Shown: piece by piece, positions 1-7,665 of the stretch
Layout: each line of letters starts with the position of its first letter
Position numbering within the stretch: the stretch's first letter is position 1
Assembly (NCBI RefSeq): GCF_037969875.1
Contig: NZ_CP150218.1
Location: forward strand, 4,278,001-4,342,000
DNA: 64,000 bases
Direction: 5' to 3'
DNA from: Paenibacillus sp. FSL R7-0337
GTDB taxonomy: Bacteria > Bacillota > Bacilli > Paenibacillales > Paenibacillaceae
Position numbers and translations under genes: made by a program
The notes under the pieces: model-generated
Database searches by the model: none
What the model saw: the letters and a program-made list of their open reading frames with translations, nothing else
Told to the model about the DNA's origin: nothing

Positions 1-2
1 TA

Positions 3-116
3 AGCTATCAGAATGTCAAACATTTGTATATTGAAAAATATGGATTTAGAATTTTAGGATGGCTACCAGAAGAATTGGGATTAGAACCATTTGTATTGTT
101 ACGTAAAGTGCTGTAA
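3..116 (+). CDS. C-terminal end of an acetyltransferase-like protein (partial)
   Basis: An open frame enters from the left edge and stops at TAA 114-116, giving 37 residues. The tail (a YGFRILGW-like segment, then EPFVLLRK near the end) resembles the last beta strands of GNAT N-acetyltransferases, but the acetyl-CoA binding loop lies outside the window, so the family call is tentative. It is AT-rich like the next four genes and is followed by a clear terminator at 201-237. Confidence 0.45.
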   Translation, partial: SYQNVKHLYIEKYGFRILGWLPEELGLEPFVLLRKVL

Positions 117-200
117 AAAGGAGATCAGAGGGCTAAAGCATCTAACTCTATCTCGGAAACATCAAAACTTTAGGGGGAAATATGACTCACTTATTGTGAA

Positions 201-237
201 ACGAGCTTTAGAAGCGATTCTAAAGGCTCGTTTTTAT
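201..237 (+). terminator. Intrinsic terminator after the partial gene
   Basis: CGAGCTTTAGA pairs with TCTAAAGGCTCG across a 6-nt loop, followed by TTTTTAT. Confidence 0.8.
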
Positions 238-366
238 ATTTTTTATAAGAGAATTCTTCAGTGACCTTGATTTCTTTTTCTCTTATGAAGTGCCTATAAG
301 TATGTGTTGTTATTAAGCAAAAGGTATCCTCTTAGGAGATATGTTGTATAGCTCTTAGAAAAGGGA

Positions 367-403
367 TGGGTTTTTGATGGTCTTTATTCTGTCGAAAAAC
401 CCA
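367..403. repeat. Inverted repeat upstream of the Mrr-like gene
   Basis: TGGGTTTTTGA pairs with TCGAAAAACCCA across a 14-nt loop, with one bulged G. No T-run follows, so it is more likely an operator or leader hairpin than a terminator. The rest of the 353-nt gap 117-469 shows only the terminator at 201-237 and a poor -10-like TATTAT near 435. Confidence 0.4.
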
Positions 404-469
404 ATAAATTGATTTTATCCCAAGGTAAATGTGGTATTATTTTACTAGATTATAGTGGAGGTAGTCATA

Positions 470-1117
470 ATGGCATATGTTTTATCTATGTTAATAGTTG
501 TAATTATTGCTGTACTTGCCTTATTATTTTTGAGTTTTCAACGCAAACAAAGAAAACCAGCAGTTTTTACTGAAGAAAACTATGATTTAAAAGCTATTAC
601 CATTGCTGAAATAGACAAGATGGGAGATGGCTCTGGCTTTGAAATGTATTTGTATAGGTTGTTAATGGAGCTTGGCTATTCTGGAGTCTACAAGACTGTA
701 GGGAGCCGCGATTTCGGAGCTGATGTGGTCTTCACTGATCATCAGGGTGTTAGAAATGTTATACAAGCAAAGCGGTATCACGTTGACAATCCTGTGGGTA
801 TCAGTGCTGTGCAGGAGGTCTTCTCATGCATGCGGTATTACAAAGCTAAGAGAGCCATTGTGATCGCTACAGCCAAGTTTACGGAGCCTTGTGAGACATT
901 GGCTGGCATCAACCATGTGAAGCTGCTTGATCGAACTGACTTGATAAATGTTATTGATGCGTTTAGAAGGGAGGATATTCTTATAGCGTGCAACATCATT
1001 GAGGAAGAGCCAAGGATGATACTGGAGTCTTGGTCAGAAGCCAATAGTGGTGTACTGCATGAAGTTCGAAAGGATTATAAGGCTGAGAAGTATGTAAGGA
1101 GAGTTATGGGGAAGTAA
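470..1117 (+). CDS. Membrane-anchored Mrr-type restriction endonuclease domain protein
   Basis: 215 residues from ATG 470, chosen because GTGGAGGT at 455-462 is its ribosome binding site; an in-frame GTG at 455 would sit inside that site. One hydrophobic segment (about residues 2-23) is followed by an Mrr_cat-like nuclease fold of the PD-(D/E)xK superfamily. Visible core: FE..LYRLLMELGYSG, then SRDFGADVVF, then VIQAKRY, giving the D...QxK metal-binding pattern, then VQEVFSC. Mrr-family enzymes cut (often modified) DNA; which DNA this one recognises cannot be read. A single N-terminal membrane helix is unusual for a restriction enzyme and suggests action at the envelope, for example on incoming DNA. 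First gene of a same-strand AT-rich cassette with 1177-3921. Confidence 0.8.
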   Translation: MAYVLSMLIVVIIAVLALLFLSFQRKQRKPAVFTEENYDLKAITIAEIDKMGDGSGFEMYLYRLLMELGYSGVYKTVGSRDFGADVVFTDHQGVRNVIQAKRYHVDNPVGISAVQEVFSCMRYYKAKRAIVIATAKFTEPCETLAGINHVKLLDRTDLINVIDAFRREDILIACNIIEEEPRMILESWSEANSGVLHEVRKDYKAEKYVRRVMGK

Positions 1118-1176
1118 ATGCTAACATGTATTGTCTGCAAGAATTAATATTCCTATTATGAATGTGAGTGATATTG

Positions 1177-2298
1177 ATGGATATAAAAAATAATATTCAA
1201 CAAGATCTGTGGGAAGCGATACATAAAAATTATGAGAACGAGAGTTATTCAAGTGCCATCTTAGATTCAATTCATATATTAACTGAAACGATTAGAAATA
1301 AAACTGGTCTTGAAGGTGATGGGTCAAATTTAATTGGACAGGCTTTTGGTGGAGAGAATCCTCGAATACAATTGAATAAACTGCAGACTGAATCGGAGAA
1401 AAATGTACAAAAAGGAATTCAAGATATACTTAGAGGTTTTTTTACGGCAATTAGAAATCCAAGAAGCCATGATAAGCATAATGATACTAAAGCAGAAGCA
1501 GATGCTATCATATATTTTTTAGACTATTTACTGAGAATGCTTGATAAATCTAAAGTTCAGTTTGAAGAATCGATATTCTTGGAAAGAGTATTTGAAAAGC
1601 ACTATGTTAAATCAACTGTGTACTCTGACCTGCTGGCTAGTGAAATTCCAAAAAGGCAAAGAGCCAATATCGCCATATCAGTTATTTTGCAAAGAAAAAA
1701 AGGTGATATCGGAAAAATTGGGTATTTTATGAAATCTATTTTCGATAAATTGGATGAAGTTGATATGCATAACATCTTTAAAGTTATCAGTGAAGAATTG
1801 AAACTTGCCAATACGGACGAAGATATACGATCAATGTTACATATAGTACCGGGCAAGCATTGGAACAACATTGATGAAATCGTTAGAATAAGAATCGAAA
1901 ATATACTATTTGAAAGTTTAAAGTCAGGTGAACTTAGTATGGAAGGTGATAAATGTAAAAACGGAGCTTTAGCAACTTGGATTCAAACCGAACATTTGAT
2001 GAATTTCCAGAGCATCTCTAATTGGACTTACGTAATAGTAAAAAAGTTGAGCGGCAGTTATTCGGAGAAGGCTTATATTGACAAGTTTTTTTGGAATAAA
2101 ATTTGTGAAACTAACTTTGAAGAGATTGATTTCTTTCTTGAGTCCTATATTCGAGGGGGGCTTGAATCGAATAATGAAGAGATAATCAAGAAATTGGAAG
2201 TTCAGATACAATTCAATGAGAATCATCCATGGTGGGAAGTATTCAAAGAGGAATTAGAAAACCATCCTAATATCCAATACTTTGATCTCCCTTTTTAG
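1177..2298 (+). CDS. TIGR02391 / Ymh-family protein with long C-terminal extension
   Basis: 373 residues from ATG 1177, placed about 8 nt after GTGAG; an upstream in-frame GTG at 1168 is less well placed. The N-terminal 125 residues carry the signature of the TIGR02391 (Hypoth_Ymh) family: an RNKTGLEGDGSNLIGQAF-like block, then NPRIQLN, then a helix ending in AIRNPRSHD. That family has no assigned biochemical activity and is often found in mobile and defence-related regions. Residues about 130-373 are charged and helical with no motif I recognise. No signal peptide or membrane segment. It follows the Mrr-like gene by about 60 nt on the same strand and is equally AT-rich. Confidence 0.7.
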   Translation: MDIKNNIQQDLWEAIHKNYENESYSSAILDSIHILTETIRNKTGLEGDGSNLIGQAFGGENPRIQLNKLQTESEKNVQKGIQDILRGFFTAIRNPRSHDKHNDTKAEADAIIYFLDYLLRMLDKSKVQFEESIFLERVFEKHYVKSTVYSDLLASEIPKRQRANIAISVILQRKKGDIGKIGYFMKSIFDKLDEVDMHNIFKVISEELKLANTDEDIRSMLHIVPGKHWNNIDEIVRIRIENILFESLKSGELSMEGDKCKNGALATWIQTEHLMNFQSISNWTYVIVKKLSGSYSEKAYIDKFFWNKICETNFEEIDFFLESYIRGGLESNNEEIIKKLEVQIQFNENHPWWEVFKEELENHPNIQYFDLPF

Positions 2299-2456
2299 AG
2301 TAGTTTCTTCTAGAACCATACAATATATATATAAACCAGTAATTAAAGAAAGTACGTGTTATGACAGGCAGAGTATATAGATATTGTTTAACAGGCCACA
2401 TTAACCTGCTCAGTATAAAAGTCCTCAAAACATTTTAATAAGGAGATGTTTACGTA

Positions 2457-3041
2457 TTGGAGGCAAACAAAAAAGATGCTATGAAGTTATTTGAAATCAT
2501 ACAAAAGCAGAAAGAAGAAAACAACAGATCATTTCCTTCAGATAAATTAATTTCTAACGGTGATTTTTTAGATATTGAATCACGATTAAAGATAGTTGAT
2601 ATAGTTGGTGCTTTAGTAGACCAAGCATTTGCTGGTAGATCTGATATGTGCGTATACTTCTCCTGTTTGGTAAGGTATGCATTAAGATTAATGGGGATAA
2701 AGGCTGAGGTTTATATTGGGGAGGGGACTTATACAGGGAAGAATATATCTTATTCATGGGAGCATTCTTGGGTAGTACATAATGAGTATATTATAGATGG
2801 TAACGTTGATTCTATGATTGAAAATCCAGTTGTTCCAGTTGGAATAGATCCAAAACCTTATTGGGGAAAGATATCCGAGATGCCTTTAGATAGAAGTTTA
2901 ACATCTGATAGATTGTTGGGTGTATCTGACGAGTTAGATGAGCTTGATGATATCTATATTGAGTGGAAACGCGAATTAAAACGATTTTTACAGCAACAAA
3001 AGATGATTAAACAAAGTTATGGGAATAACCCACTATTTTGA
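2457..3041 (+). CDS. Transglutaminase-like (papain-fold) protein
   Basis: 194 residues, TTG start supported by AAGGAGAT at 2440-2447. A Cys in DMCVYFSCLVRYAL, followed by GIKAEVYIGEG, a His in WEHSWVV and an Asp in YIIDGNVD, are spaced like the Cys-His-Asp triad of transglutaminase-like proteins; the aromatic/GxGxY-rich middle also fits. It could be a protease, an amidase or an inactive fold. No secretion signal, so probably cytoplasmic. The C-terminal 45 residues are charged and helical. It ends just before the DUF2971 gene, with which it is probably co-transcribed. Substrate unknown. Confidence 0.55.
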   Translation: MEANKKDAMKLFEIIQKQKEENNRSFPSDKLISNGDFLDIESRLKIVDIVGALVDQAFAGRSDMCVYFSCLVRYALRLMGIKAEVYIGEGTYTGKNISYSWEHSWVVHNEYIIDGNVDSMIENPVVPVGIDPKPYWGKISEMPLDRSLTSDRLLGVSDELDELDDIYIEWKRELKRFLQQQKMIKQSYGNNPLF

Positions 3042-3072
3042 GGATTTCATCTCAGGTAGGAGAGCGGTAATA

Positions 3073-3921
3073 ATGATGGATTATATTAAAGCGGTAGAAC
3101 AAATAAATGATCAACCAAATGACAGTTCAATGGGCATGTACATTTATGAAAAAACTAGATTATTACTACCTGATAAACTTTATAAGTATTATTCCATTAC
3201 TGAGAACGAAGAATTAAACAATAAAAAGTTCGTGACACTTTTAAAAAAAGAGATATTCATTGCCGAACCTAAATATATGAATGACCCATTTGATGGTAAG
3301 GCATACTTCTATAAAGAAGAGAAATTAATGGAATTTGAGAGGCTCAAGAGGTCAAAAGGCCGTTTAATAGATGATTTTTCTTCATTTATTAAGTTGACAT
3401 GTTTCTCAAAAAAGGGCATCAATAACATGCCTATGTGGGCGCATTATGCAAATAATCATACTGGCTATTGTGCTCAGTACAGTACATCTGATCAATCAAA
3501 TAGCCAACTGCGTTCATCATTGTTTCCAGTTCAATATACAGATGTACGAATTGATATTACAGAGATAATGTATAGATATACTAAGATGTTGATAGATAAG
3601 GTAGAAAAGACCAATTTAAACGGAAAAAAGCTTAAAACTGAGATAGACGATCTCTCTTTGTTTTGGACTTCTTTTTATTTAAACTGCATAAAGCATGTAA
3701 GTTGGTCATATGAAGAAGAGTTTAGATTTATTACATCATCCTCCAATGAGCCATTTGTAAAGGCAAATCCTTCAGGAATCTTTATCGGAATAAAATGTAG
3801 GAAGGAACATGTTCATATACTGCATCAGATTGCTAAAAGCTTAAACATTCCTATTTATCAAATGGTCTTTGAGGAGAAATCTTTGAAATACGAGATGACA
3901 TATGAATTGTTGGAGACTTAA
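3073..3921 (+). CDS. DUF2971 domain protein
   Basis: 282 residues from ATG 3073 (a second ATG at 3076), preceded by TAGGAG at 3057-3062; an in-frame ATG at 3019 inside the upstream gene lacks a binding site. DUF2971 hallmarks are all present: LYKYYSIT near the start, PKYMNDPFDG, TCFSKK followed by MPMWAHYANNHTGYC, VQYTDV, and KHVSWSYEEEFRFI. Members are widespread in islands and prophages and have no established activity; the conserved Trp/His/Tyr/Glu set suggests an enzymatic pocket. Last gene before the tRNA-Ser fragment that bounds the island. Confidence 0.8.
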   Translation: MMDYIKAVEQINDQPNDSSMGMYIYEKTRLLLPDKLYKYYSITENEELNNKKFVTLLKKEIFIAEPKYMNDPFDGKAYFYKEEKLMEFERLKRSKGRLIDDFSSFIKLTCFSKKGINNMPMWAHYANNHTGYCAQYSTSDQSNSQLRSSLFPVQYTDVRIDITEIMYRYTKMLIDKVEKTNLNGKKLKTEIDDLSLFWTSFYLNCIKHVSWSYEEEFRFITSSSNEPFVKANPSGIFIGIKCRKEHVHILHQIAKSLNIPIYQMVFEEKSLKYEMTYELLET

Positions 3922-4067
3922 AGTGAGTTGTTAATATATAATCAAGACTTAAAAATTGTAATTAATTTTAAATAAATGATTATATGTTTTGCAAGTTGAC
4001 TCATGCATATGAACATAATAAAATGAAACTATCCAACGGTCACGTACCGAAACGAACGTTTTAACTC

Positions 4068-4085
4068 AGACCGCTGTAGCGGTTC
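4068..4085. repeat. Small perfect hairpin beside the attachment site
   Basis: ACCGCT-GT-AGCGGT at 4070-4083 sits about 55 nt inside the island from the tRNA fragment, where integrase or excisionase arm sites would be expected. The role is inferred from position only. 3922-4067 shows nothing else. Confidence 0.3.
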
Positions 4086-4140
4086 AACAATAAAGTGCCA
4101 TAAAGTCAATCAGCATAAAGCATTGCGGGTTTTTACAACG

Positions 4141-4204
4141 AGGGGCGGTCTTGAAAACCGTTAGGGTGCAAGCCCACATGGGTTCGAATCCCATCCTCTC
4201 CGCC
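4141..4204 (+). pseudogene. 3' fragment of a tRNA-Ser(UGA) gene: putative attachment site
   Basis: The sequence runs from the anticodon arm (GCGGTCTTGAAAACCG, loop CTTGAAA, anticodon TGA) through the long serine variable arm, the T arm (GGTTCGAATCC) and the acceptor strand CCTCTCCG to CCA. The matching 5' acceptor strand (GGAGAGG) and the D arm are absent from the preceding 100 nt, where AT-rich island DNA lies. Tyrosine recombinases commonly insert into tRNA 3' halves, rebuilding the tRNA at one end and leaving such a fragment at the other. The orientation places the element to the left, so 1-4140 belongs to it and ordinary chromosome starts here. Confidence 0.75.
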
Positions 4205-4236
4205 ATTCCTTTACATCTAAATAAGTGCAGATAGAA

Positions 4237-4263
4237 GCCGTTCTCTTAGGAGGGCGGTTTTTT
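4237..4263 (+). terminator. Terminator after the tRNA-Ser fragment
   Basis: GCCGTTCTC pairs with GAGGGCGGT (three G-U pairs) across TTAG, followed by TTTTTT. Probably the original tRNA terminator. Repeat copy A begins a few bases later. Confidence 0.7.
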
Positions 4264-4267
4264 GTTT

Positions 4268-4367
4268 GAAATATAAGAATTTATATTTTTCACGCTATAA
4301 ATTATCCTTCTATTTCTCGCCGAAACGGTACCGTCCTTTAAAAGGACGGCAATGCCGTTTCCACTTG
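4268..4367 (+). repeat. Dispersed terminator-associated palindromic repeat, copy A
   Basis: About 100 bp: an AT-rich hairpin (AAATATAA/TTTATATTT), a CTTCTATTTCTCGC linker, then a GC palindrome CCGTCCTTT-A-AAAGGACGG nested in AAACGG/CCGTTT, ending CCACTTG. Other full copies are at 20080-20180 (minus), 28648-28747 and 30224-30322. It starts 5 bp after the T-run of the terminator at 4237-4263. Confidence 0.85.
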
Positions 4368-4448
4368 CTAAGGCCTCTTTTTCACAGAAGCTGTTTAAGC
4401 GGGAATAAAAATCCGGCTTTCTCCGCAATGTATTAGAGAAGGAGGCTG

Positions 4449-4799
4449 ATGATAAAGATGGACCGACAATTGCAAGTAGATCAGCAGAGTCTGGTGTCTG
4501 CCTGGCAGGAGCGGCTGCCCGAACTGATGGAGAATGGAGATAGCTTCAGTGTGCAGGGGGATGCGGCCAACCAGAATAGTCTGCTCATCCATTTCAATGC
4601 AGCGGGACGGCAGGGGTATTCGCTGGATTTCCGCTGTACCTATGTGGATAGCCGCGAGGTTGCTGTAGATCTGCTTGACGCCGAGCAGGCCGGGGTGCAT
4701 GCGGATGAACAGCTGGATGCTGTTCAGCTGTTGGCGCAGCAGTATACGAGACAGATTCATGAATGTGCCCAAGCCCTTCAGGGCTTAACCAATCCATAG
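4449..4799 (+). CDS. Conserved-looking hypothetical protein, about 116 aa
   Basis: 116 residues, acidic, no membrane segment, no motif I recognise. GAAGGAGG at 4438-4445 precedes two candidate ATGs, 4449 (very close) and 4458 (rather far); either could be used. The predicted fold mixes helices with a short beta region (SLLIHFNAAG, YSLDFRCTYV). The stop is 12 nt before the sspP start and the two share one transcription direction, so expression with spore proteins is possible but not shown. Confidence 0.6.
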   Translation: MIKMDRQLQVDQQSLVSAWQERLPELMENGDSFSVQGDAANQNSLLIHFNAAGRQGYSLDFRCTYVDSREVAVDLLDAEQAGVHADEQLDAVQLLAQQYTRQIHECAQALQGLTNP

Positions 4800-4811
4800 G
4801 AGGCTAATCCA

Positions 4812-4964
4812 ATGAGCAAACCCAAGAGCATGCCTGTACCCGGCGTACAGCAGGACAATCAGGGACCCCGCAAGGAGCACCATTCTTCAGGTCCGGCGCC
4901 GTTATCCGGGTCTAAAAAGGTGAAGCAGGCCAACCATGTGGACCATCATAATCCGCAGGGTTAA
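4812..4964 (+). CDS. sspP: Small acid-soluble spore protein P (SspP/CotL family)
   Basis: 50 residues from ATG 4812 with AGGAGG at 4798-4803. The second half, PLSGSKKVKQANHVDHHN, aligns with the conserved core of B. subtilis SspP (PLSGSKKVKNRNH...); the length (48-50 aa) and the Gln/His/Lys/Pro-rich composition also agree. SspP belongs to the minor small acid-soluble spore proteins, made in the forespore. The gene is shorter than usual ORF-length cut-offs and easily missed. It sits between a hypothetical gene and a lipoprotein gene on the same strand. Confidence 0.85.
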   Translation: MSKPKSMPVPGVQQDNQGPRKEHHSSGPAPLSGSKKVKQANHVDHHNPQG

Positions 4965-5068
4965 ATACAATTTTAAATGAAAATGAAGAGAAATGTTTCT
5001 CATAATTGCCAAATGGTTTATCATTAGGGAGGGGAAAGAATTTTTTTACATGGGAGAGGAGAAAAATA

Positions 5069-6163
5069 ATGAACAAAAAATGGGGGCTATCCGCTGCCGC
5101 GTTACTGTTAACTGCTGCAGTAATTCTGCCGGGATGTGCAAAGAAAGAGGAGCCTAAGGCGGCTCTGACTTCAGCTGCAGCCAAAGCTACAGCTATGACA
5201 TCTTACGAAATGAAGACCAAATTAGTTATCAATGATCTGTCGATAGACACAGGTACCAATGAAGCGGATGCTTCAACGGGCCAGATGCTCAGCATGCTTA
5301 AGAACGCCGAGCTTACTATCGATGGAGTCTACCAGGCAGAGCCTATGCAGACAGAAATGACAACCGTTCTGAATCTGAAGGGGGACATGGCCATGTCCTT
5401 CACGGTTCCAATGGTAATGACCGGACAGAAGCTGTATGTCAAAGTACCTTCGATTCCGTTCCTGCCGATTCCTGAGACGATCGTTAACAAATTCGTAGAG
5501 CTGGATCTGAAGCAGCTGGCTGAAGAGCAGGGCGCTGAATTCAATCCTGCACAGATGGATGCACAGAAGGTGCAGAAGCTGTCGAATGAAGTGATGAATA
5601 CCTTGCTTGGTGAATACGATCAAGCCAAGTATTTCAATGATATCAAACCTAAGGATGCAGGTCTGCCTGAAGGCGTAGAAGCCAAGCAGGTAGTTCAATT
5701 CCAGGTTACCAACGATAACGTCAAAGAGGCACTCACCATTCTGGTGAACAACGCTTTGCCGAAGATTATTGATATTATGGGCAAAGAAGAATACAAGGAT
5801 CTGCTGCAGGTTGAGCCTGCCAAGCTGGCCGAAGCCAAGGAACAGCTGCAAACCAGTGAAGCCCGTGCTGAGTTCGACAAGAGCCTGGCTGATCTGAACA
5901 AGTATCTCACTATTAACCAGTTCCATCTGAATACCGCAGTCAACAAAGATGATTATCCGGTATACCAGGATATGCTCATGAACATCAAGGTTAATGATCC
6001 TGACAAGGGTGAGAATGTTACCTTATCTATGAATGCAAGCAACCAATACAGCAAGATCAATGAGAAGCAGACCTTCAAGATTGGCATTCCGCAAGGTGAT
6101 GATGTCATCACTCTGGAAGAGCTGCAGCAGCAGTTCGGAAACACAGGTACGAGTACTTATTAA
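5069..6163 (+). CDS. Secreted lipoprotein, LppX/DUF6612-like
   Basis: 364 residues from ATG 5069 (GGGAGAGGAG upstream; an in-frame ATG at 5006 reads through that site and is rejected). A lipoprotein signal peptide ends in the lipobox LPGC at residues about 19-22, so the mature protein should be lipid-anchored on the outer face of the membrane. The rest alternates beta-strand-like stretches with Gln/Glu/Lys-rich helices, the look of LppX/LprG or DUF6612-type lipoproteins that hold a hydrophobic ligand; no ligand can be deduced. Followed by a strong terminator, so it is the end of a transcript. Confidence 0.7.
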   Translation: MNKKWGLSAAALLLTAAVILPGCAKKEEPKAALTSAAAKATAMTSYEMKTKLVINDLSIDTGTNEADASTGQMLSMLKNAELTIDGVYQAEPMQTEMTTVLNLKGDMAMSFTVPMVMTGQKLYVKVPSIPFLPIPETIVNKFVELDLKQLAEEQGAEFNPAQMDAQKVQKLSNEVMNTLLGEYDQAKYFNDIKPKDAGLPEGVEAKQVVQFQVTNDNVKEALTILVNNALPKIIDIMGKEEYKDLLQVEPAKLAEAKEQLQTSEARAEFDKSLADLNKYLTINQFHLNTAVNKDDYPVYQDMLMNIKVNDPDKGENVTLSMNASNQYSKINEKQTFKIGIPQGDDVITLEELQQQFGNTGTSTY

Positions 6164-6182
6164 TACCATAGTTCCGCACACC

Positions 6183-6221
6183 AAAGACCCGTATGAGCAA
6201 ATCCCGCTCATACGGGTCTTT
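6183..6221. terminator. Bidirectional terminator between convergent genes
   Basis: A 16-bp perfect stem, AAAGACCCGTATGAGC with its complement, across a 7-nt loop, between the lipoprotein gene (+) and the acetyltransferase gene (-). Confidence 0.85.
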
Positions 6222-6238
6222 GTGTGCACATATGAAGT

Positions 6239-6814
6239 TTAAGGGGATTCCTGTTCCTCTGGCAGGAACTCCTCAGCCAGAATGGCGTAGGTGCGGTGAT
6301 CCTGCCATTCGCCGTTAATCCGGATGAAGCGGCGCGCGAGTCCCTCGGCCTGGAAGCCGTTCTTCTCCAGCACTCTGCGGGAACCGTTATTATGGGGCAG
6401 GATGGCAGCCTGTACCCGGTGAAGCCCCAGAGAGCGGAAGGCATACCCGAGGATCAGGTGTACGGCGGCACTGGTGTAGCCTTGTCCCTGCTGCTCATGA
6501 TCGATCAGATAGCCGATATCGCAGAATTGTCCGACTCCCCGCACTACATTGGAGATCGTAATCTGGCCGATCAGCTCGCCGCTGAGCAGATAAATCCCGA
6601 ACATATATGCGCTGTCCTGCTGCGCATCCAGGATACGGTGGTTAATCAGCTGCCGCTGGCTCTCCAGGGTAAAGTAGTCTTCACTGCGAAGGGGCTCAAA
6701 TTGCTGGTGCGCGGTTCGGTTACGCAGACGGAGGCTTAGTAGCTCCTCTGCATCCGTAAGCTCCAGCAGCGAGAGATATATCCCCTTTGCGTTGTTATAC
6801 AGCTTATAGGACAT
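6239..6814 (-). CDS. GNAT N-acetyltransferase, RimJ/YdaF-like
   Basis: 191 residues; ATG preceded by AAGGAG (minus strand). Typical RimJ/RimL-type features: LELTDAEELLSLR at the start, a central GELIGQITISNVVRG, DIGYLIDHEQQGQGYTSAAV (acetyl-CoA loop QxGxG region) and NNGSRRVLEKNGFQAEG near the C-terminus. Such enzymes acetylate N-termini of ribosomal proteins or small amines; the substrate cannot be assigned. It lies just downstream of tadA on the same strand (gap about 40 nt) and may be co-transcribed. Confidence 0.85.
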   Translation of the reverse strand: MSYKLYNNAKGIYLSLLELTDAEELLSLRLRNRTAHQQFEPLRSEDYFTLESQRQLINHRILDAQQDSAYMFGIYLLSGELIGQITISNVVRGVGQFCDIGYLIDHEQQGQGYTSAAVHLILGYAFRSLGLHRVQAAILPHNNGSRRVLEKNGFQAEGLARRFIRINGEWQDHRTYAILAEEFLPEEQESP

Positions 6815-6855
6815 CTGGTATTCTCCTTATAAGAATGATAAGTGTTAATGGCTTT

Positions 6856-7386
6856 CTAGAGCTTCGCAGGCCGCTTCCGCAGCTTGCGGAAGAAGGAGGT
6901 CAGCAGCTCCGCGCATTCCTCCTGCAGCACACCCTGGATGACCCCTGTGCGGTGGTTAAAGCGTGACTCCTCCAGCAGGTTCATCAAGGTCCCTGCACAG
7001 CCGGCCTTGGGGTCCGGAGTGCCATACACGGTAAGCGGCAGCCTGGACTGCACCATCGCTCCTGCACACATGGGACAAGGCTCCAGGGTAACGTAGAGCT
7101 GGCAATCGAGCAAACGCCAGGAGCCCAGGACATTACTGGCTTCCCGGATCGCTACCATCTCTGCGTGGGCAGTGGAATCGAGCGTCGTCTCGCGCAGATT
7201 ATACCCACGGCCTATAATTTGGCCTCCGTGGACAACTACGGCACCTATCGGTACTTCGCCTAAGGCCTCAGCCTTGCGGGCTTCTCCTATCGCTTCTGCC
7301 ATCCAATGTTCATGAATGGCCCGCTCCTCCGAAGGCAGTTCTTCAAGCCTGGTATTCAAATGCATCTTCCCTTCTTCTATGCCCAT
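6856..7386 (-). CDS. tadA: tRNA-specific adenosine deaminase TadA
   Basis: Converts A34 to inosine in the anticodon wobble position of tRNA-Arg(ACG). The zinc site is complete: H74-A-E76 with catalytic Glu76, and PCPMC with C104 and C107; the GEVPIGAVVV and NxxExxxDxTAHAE surroundings are typical of TadA. 176 residues if started at the first ATG; that ATG overlaps a TATAAT sequence and has no binding site, so the ATG at 7365 may be the real start. In B. subtilis tadA lies immediately before scr-dnaX; here that partner block is 32 kb away at 39.4 kb. Confidence 0.93.
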   Translation of the reverse strand: MGIEEGKMHLNTRLEELPSEERAIHEHWMAEAIGEARKAEALGEVPIGAVVVHGGQIIGRGYNLRETTLDSTAHAEMVAIREASNVLGSWRLLDCQLYVTLEPCPMCAGAMVQSRLPLTVYGTPDPKAGCAGTLMNLLEESRFNHRTGVIQGVLQEECAELLTSFFRKLRKRPAKL

Positions 7387-7419
7387 TATACAACGAACAA
7401 ATATTCGTTCTTAACAAAT

Positions 7420-7513
7420 TGTGGACAACTCTGTGGATAACGGCCGACTTATACACAAAATTGTGCACATCGCAATTTGGCAAAATGTTTATATGTGCAT
7501 AACCTGTGGATGG
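7420..7513. promoter_or_regulatory. Cluster of DnaA-box sequences
   Basis: Three exact matches to TTATNCACA lie here: 7432-7440 (minus), 7449-7457 (plus) and 7494-7502 (minus). One-mismatch boxes are at 7420-7428 and 7461-7469, and a weaker one at 7505-7513. This is six sites in 94 bp, in the 279-nt gap between tadA and the sensor kinase gene. No dnaA or dnaN is nearby, so a regulatory or titration site is more likely than an origin. Confidence 0.65.
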
Positions 7514-7665
7514 TTTCTTACCTATTGTAGAGAAACTGTCCCGATAATTCAATATCTGCCAGTGCCCGGCTGTGGGGAAAGGCCTTTTCAAATGGAAGGG
7601 CAAAAGGTATGATTATGTTGAATGCCCGCTAGGATTTACCAGCGGATAAGAGGTGAACAATACGC

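Noticed and set aside
4246..4428. Short minus-strand protein genes at repeat copies A, C and D sharing a KDGTVSARNRRI stretch
   Set aside because: Similarity is explained by the DNA repeat; frames differ outside it, lack ribosome sites, and copy B has no equivalent long frame.
7391..7407. CGAAC-AAAT-ATTCG resembling a LexA/DinR box upstream of tadA
   Set aside because: It misses the conserved GTTC arm in the proper spacing; only a near match in AT-rich DNA.
7387..7665. Chromosomal replication origin at the DnaA-box cluster
   Set aside because: dnaA, dnaN, rpmH and an extended AT-rich unwinding region are missing; the cluster is small.
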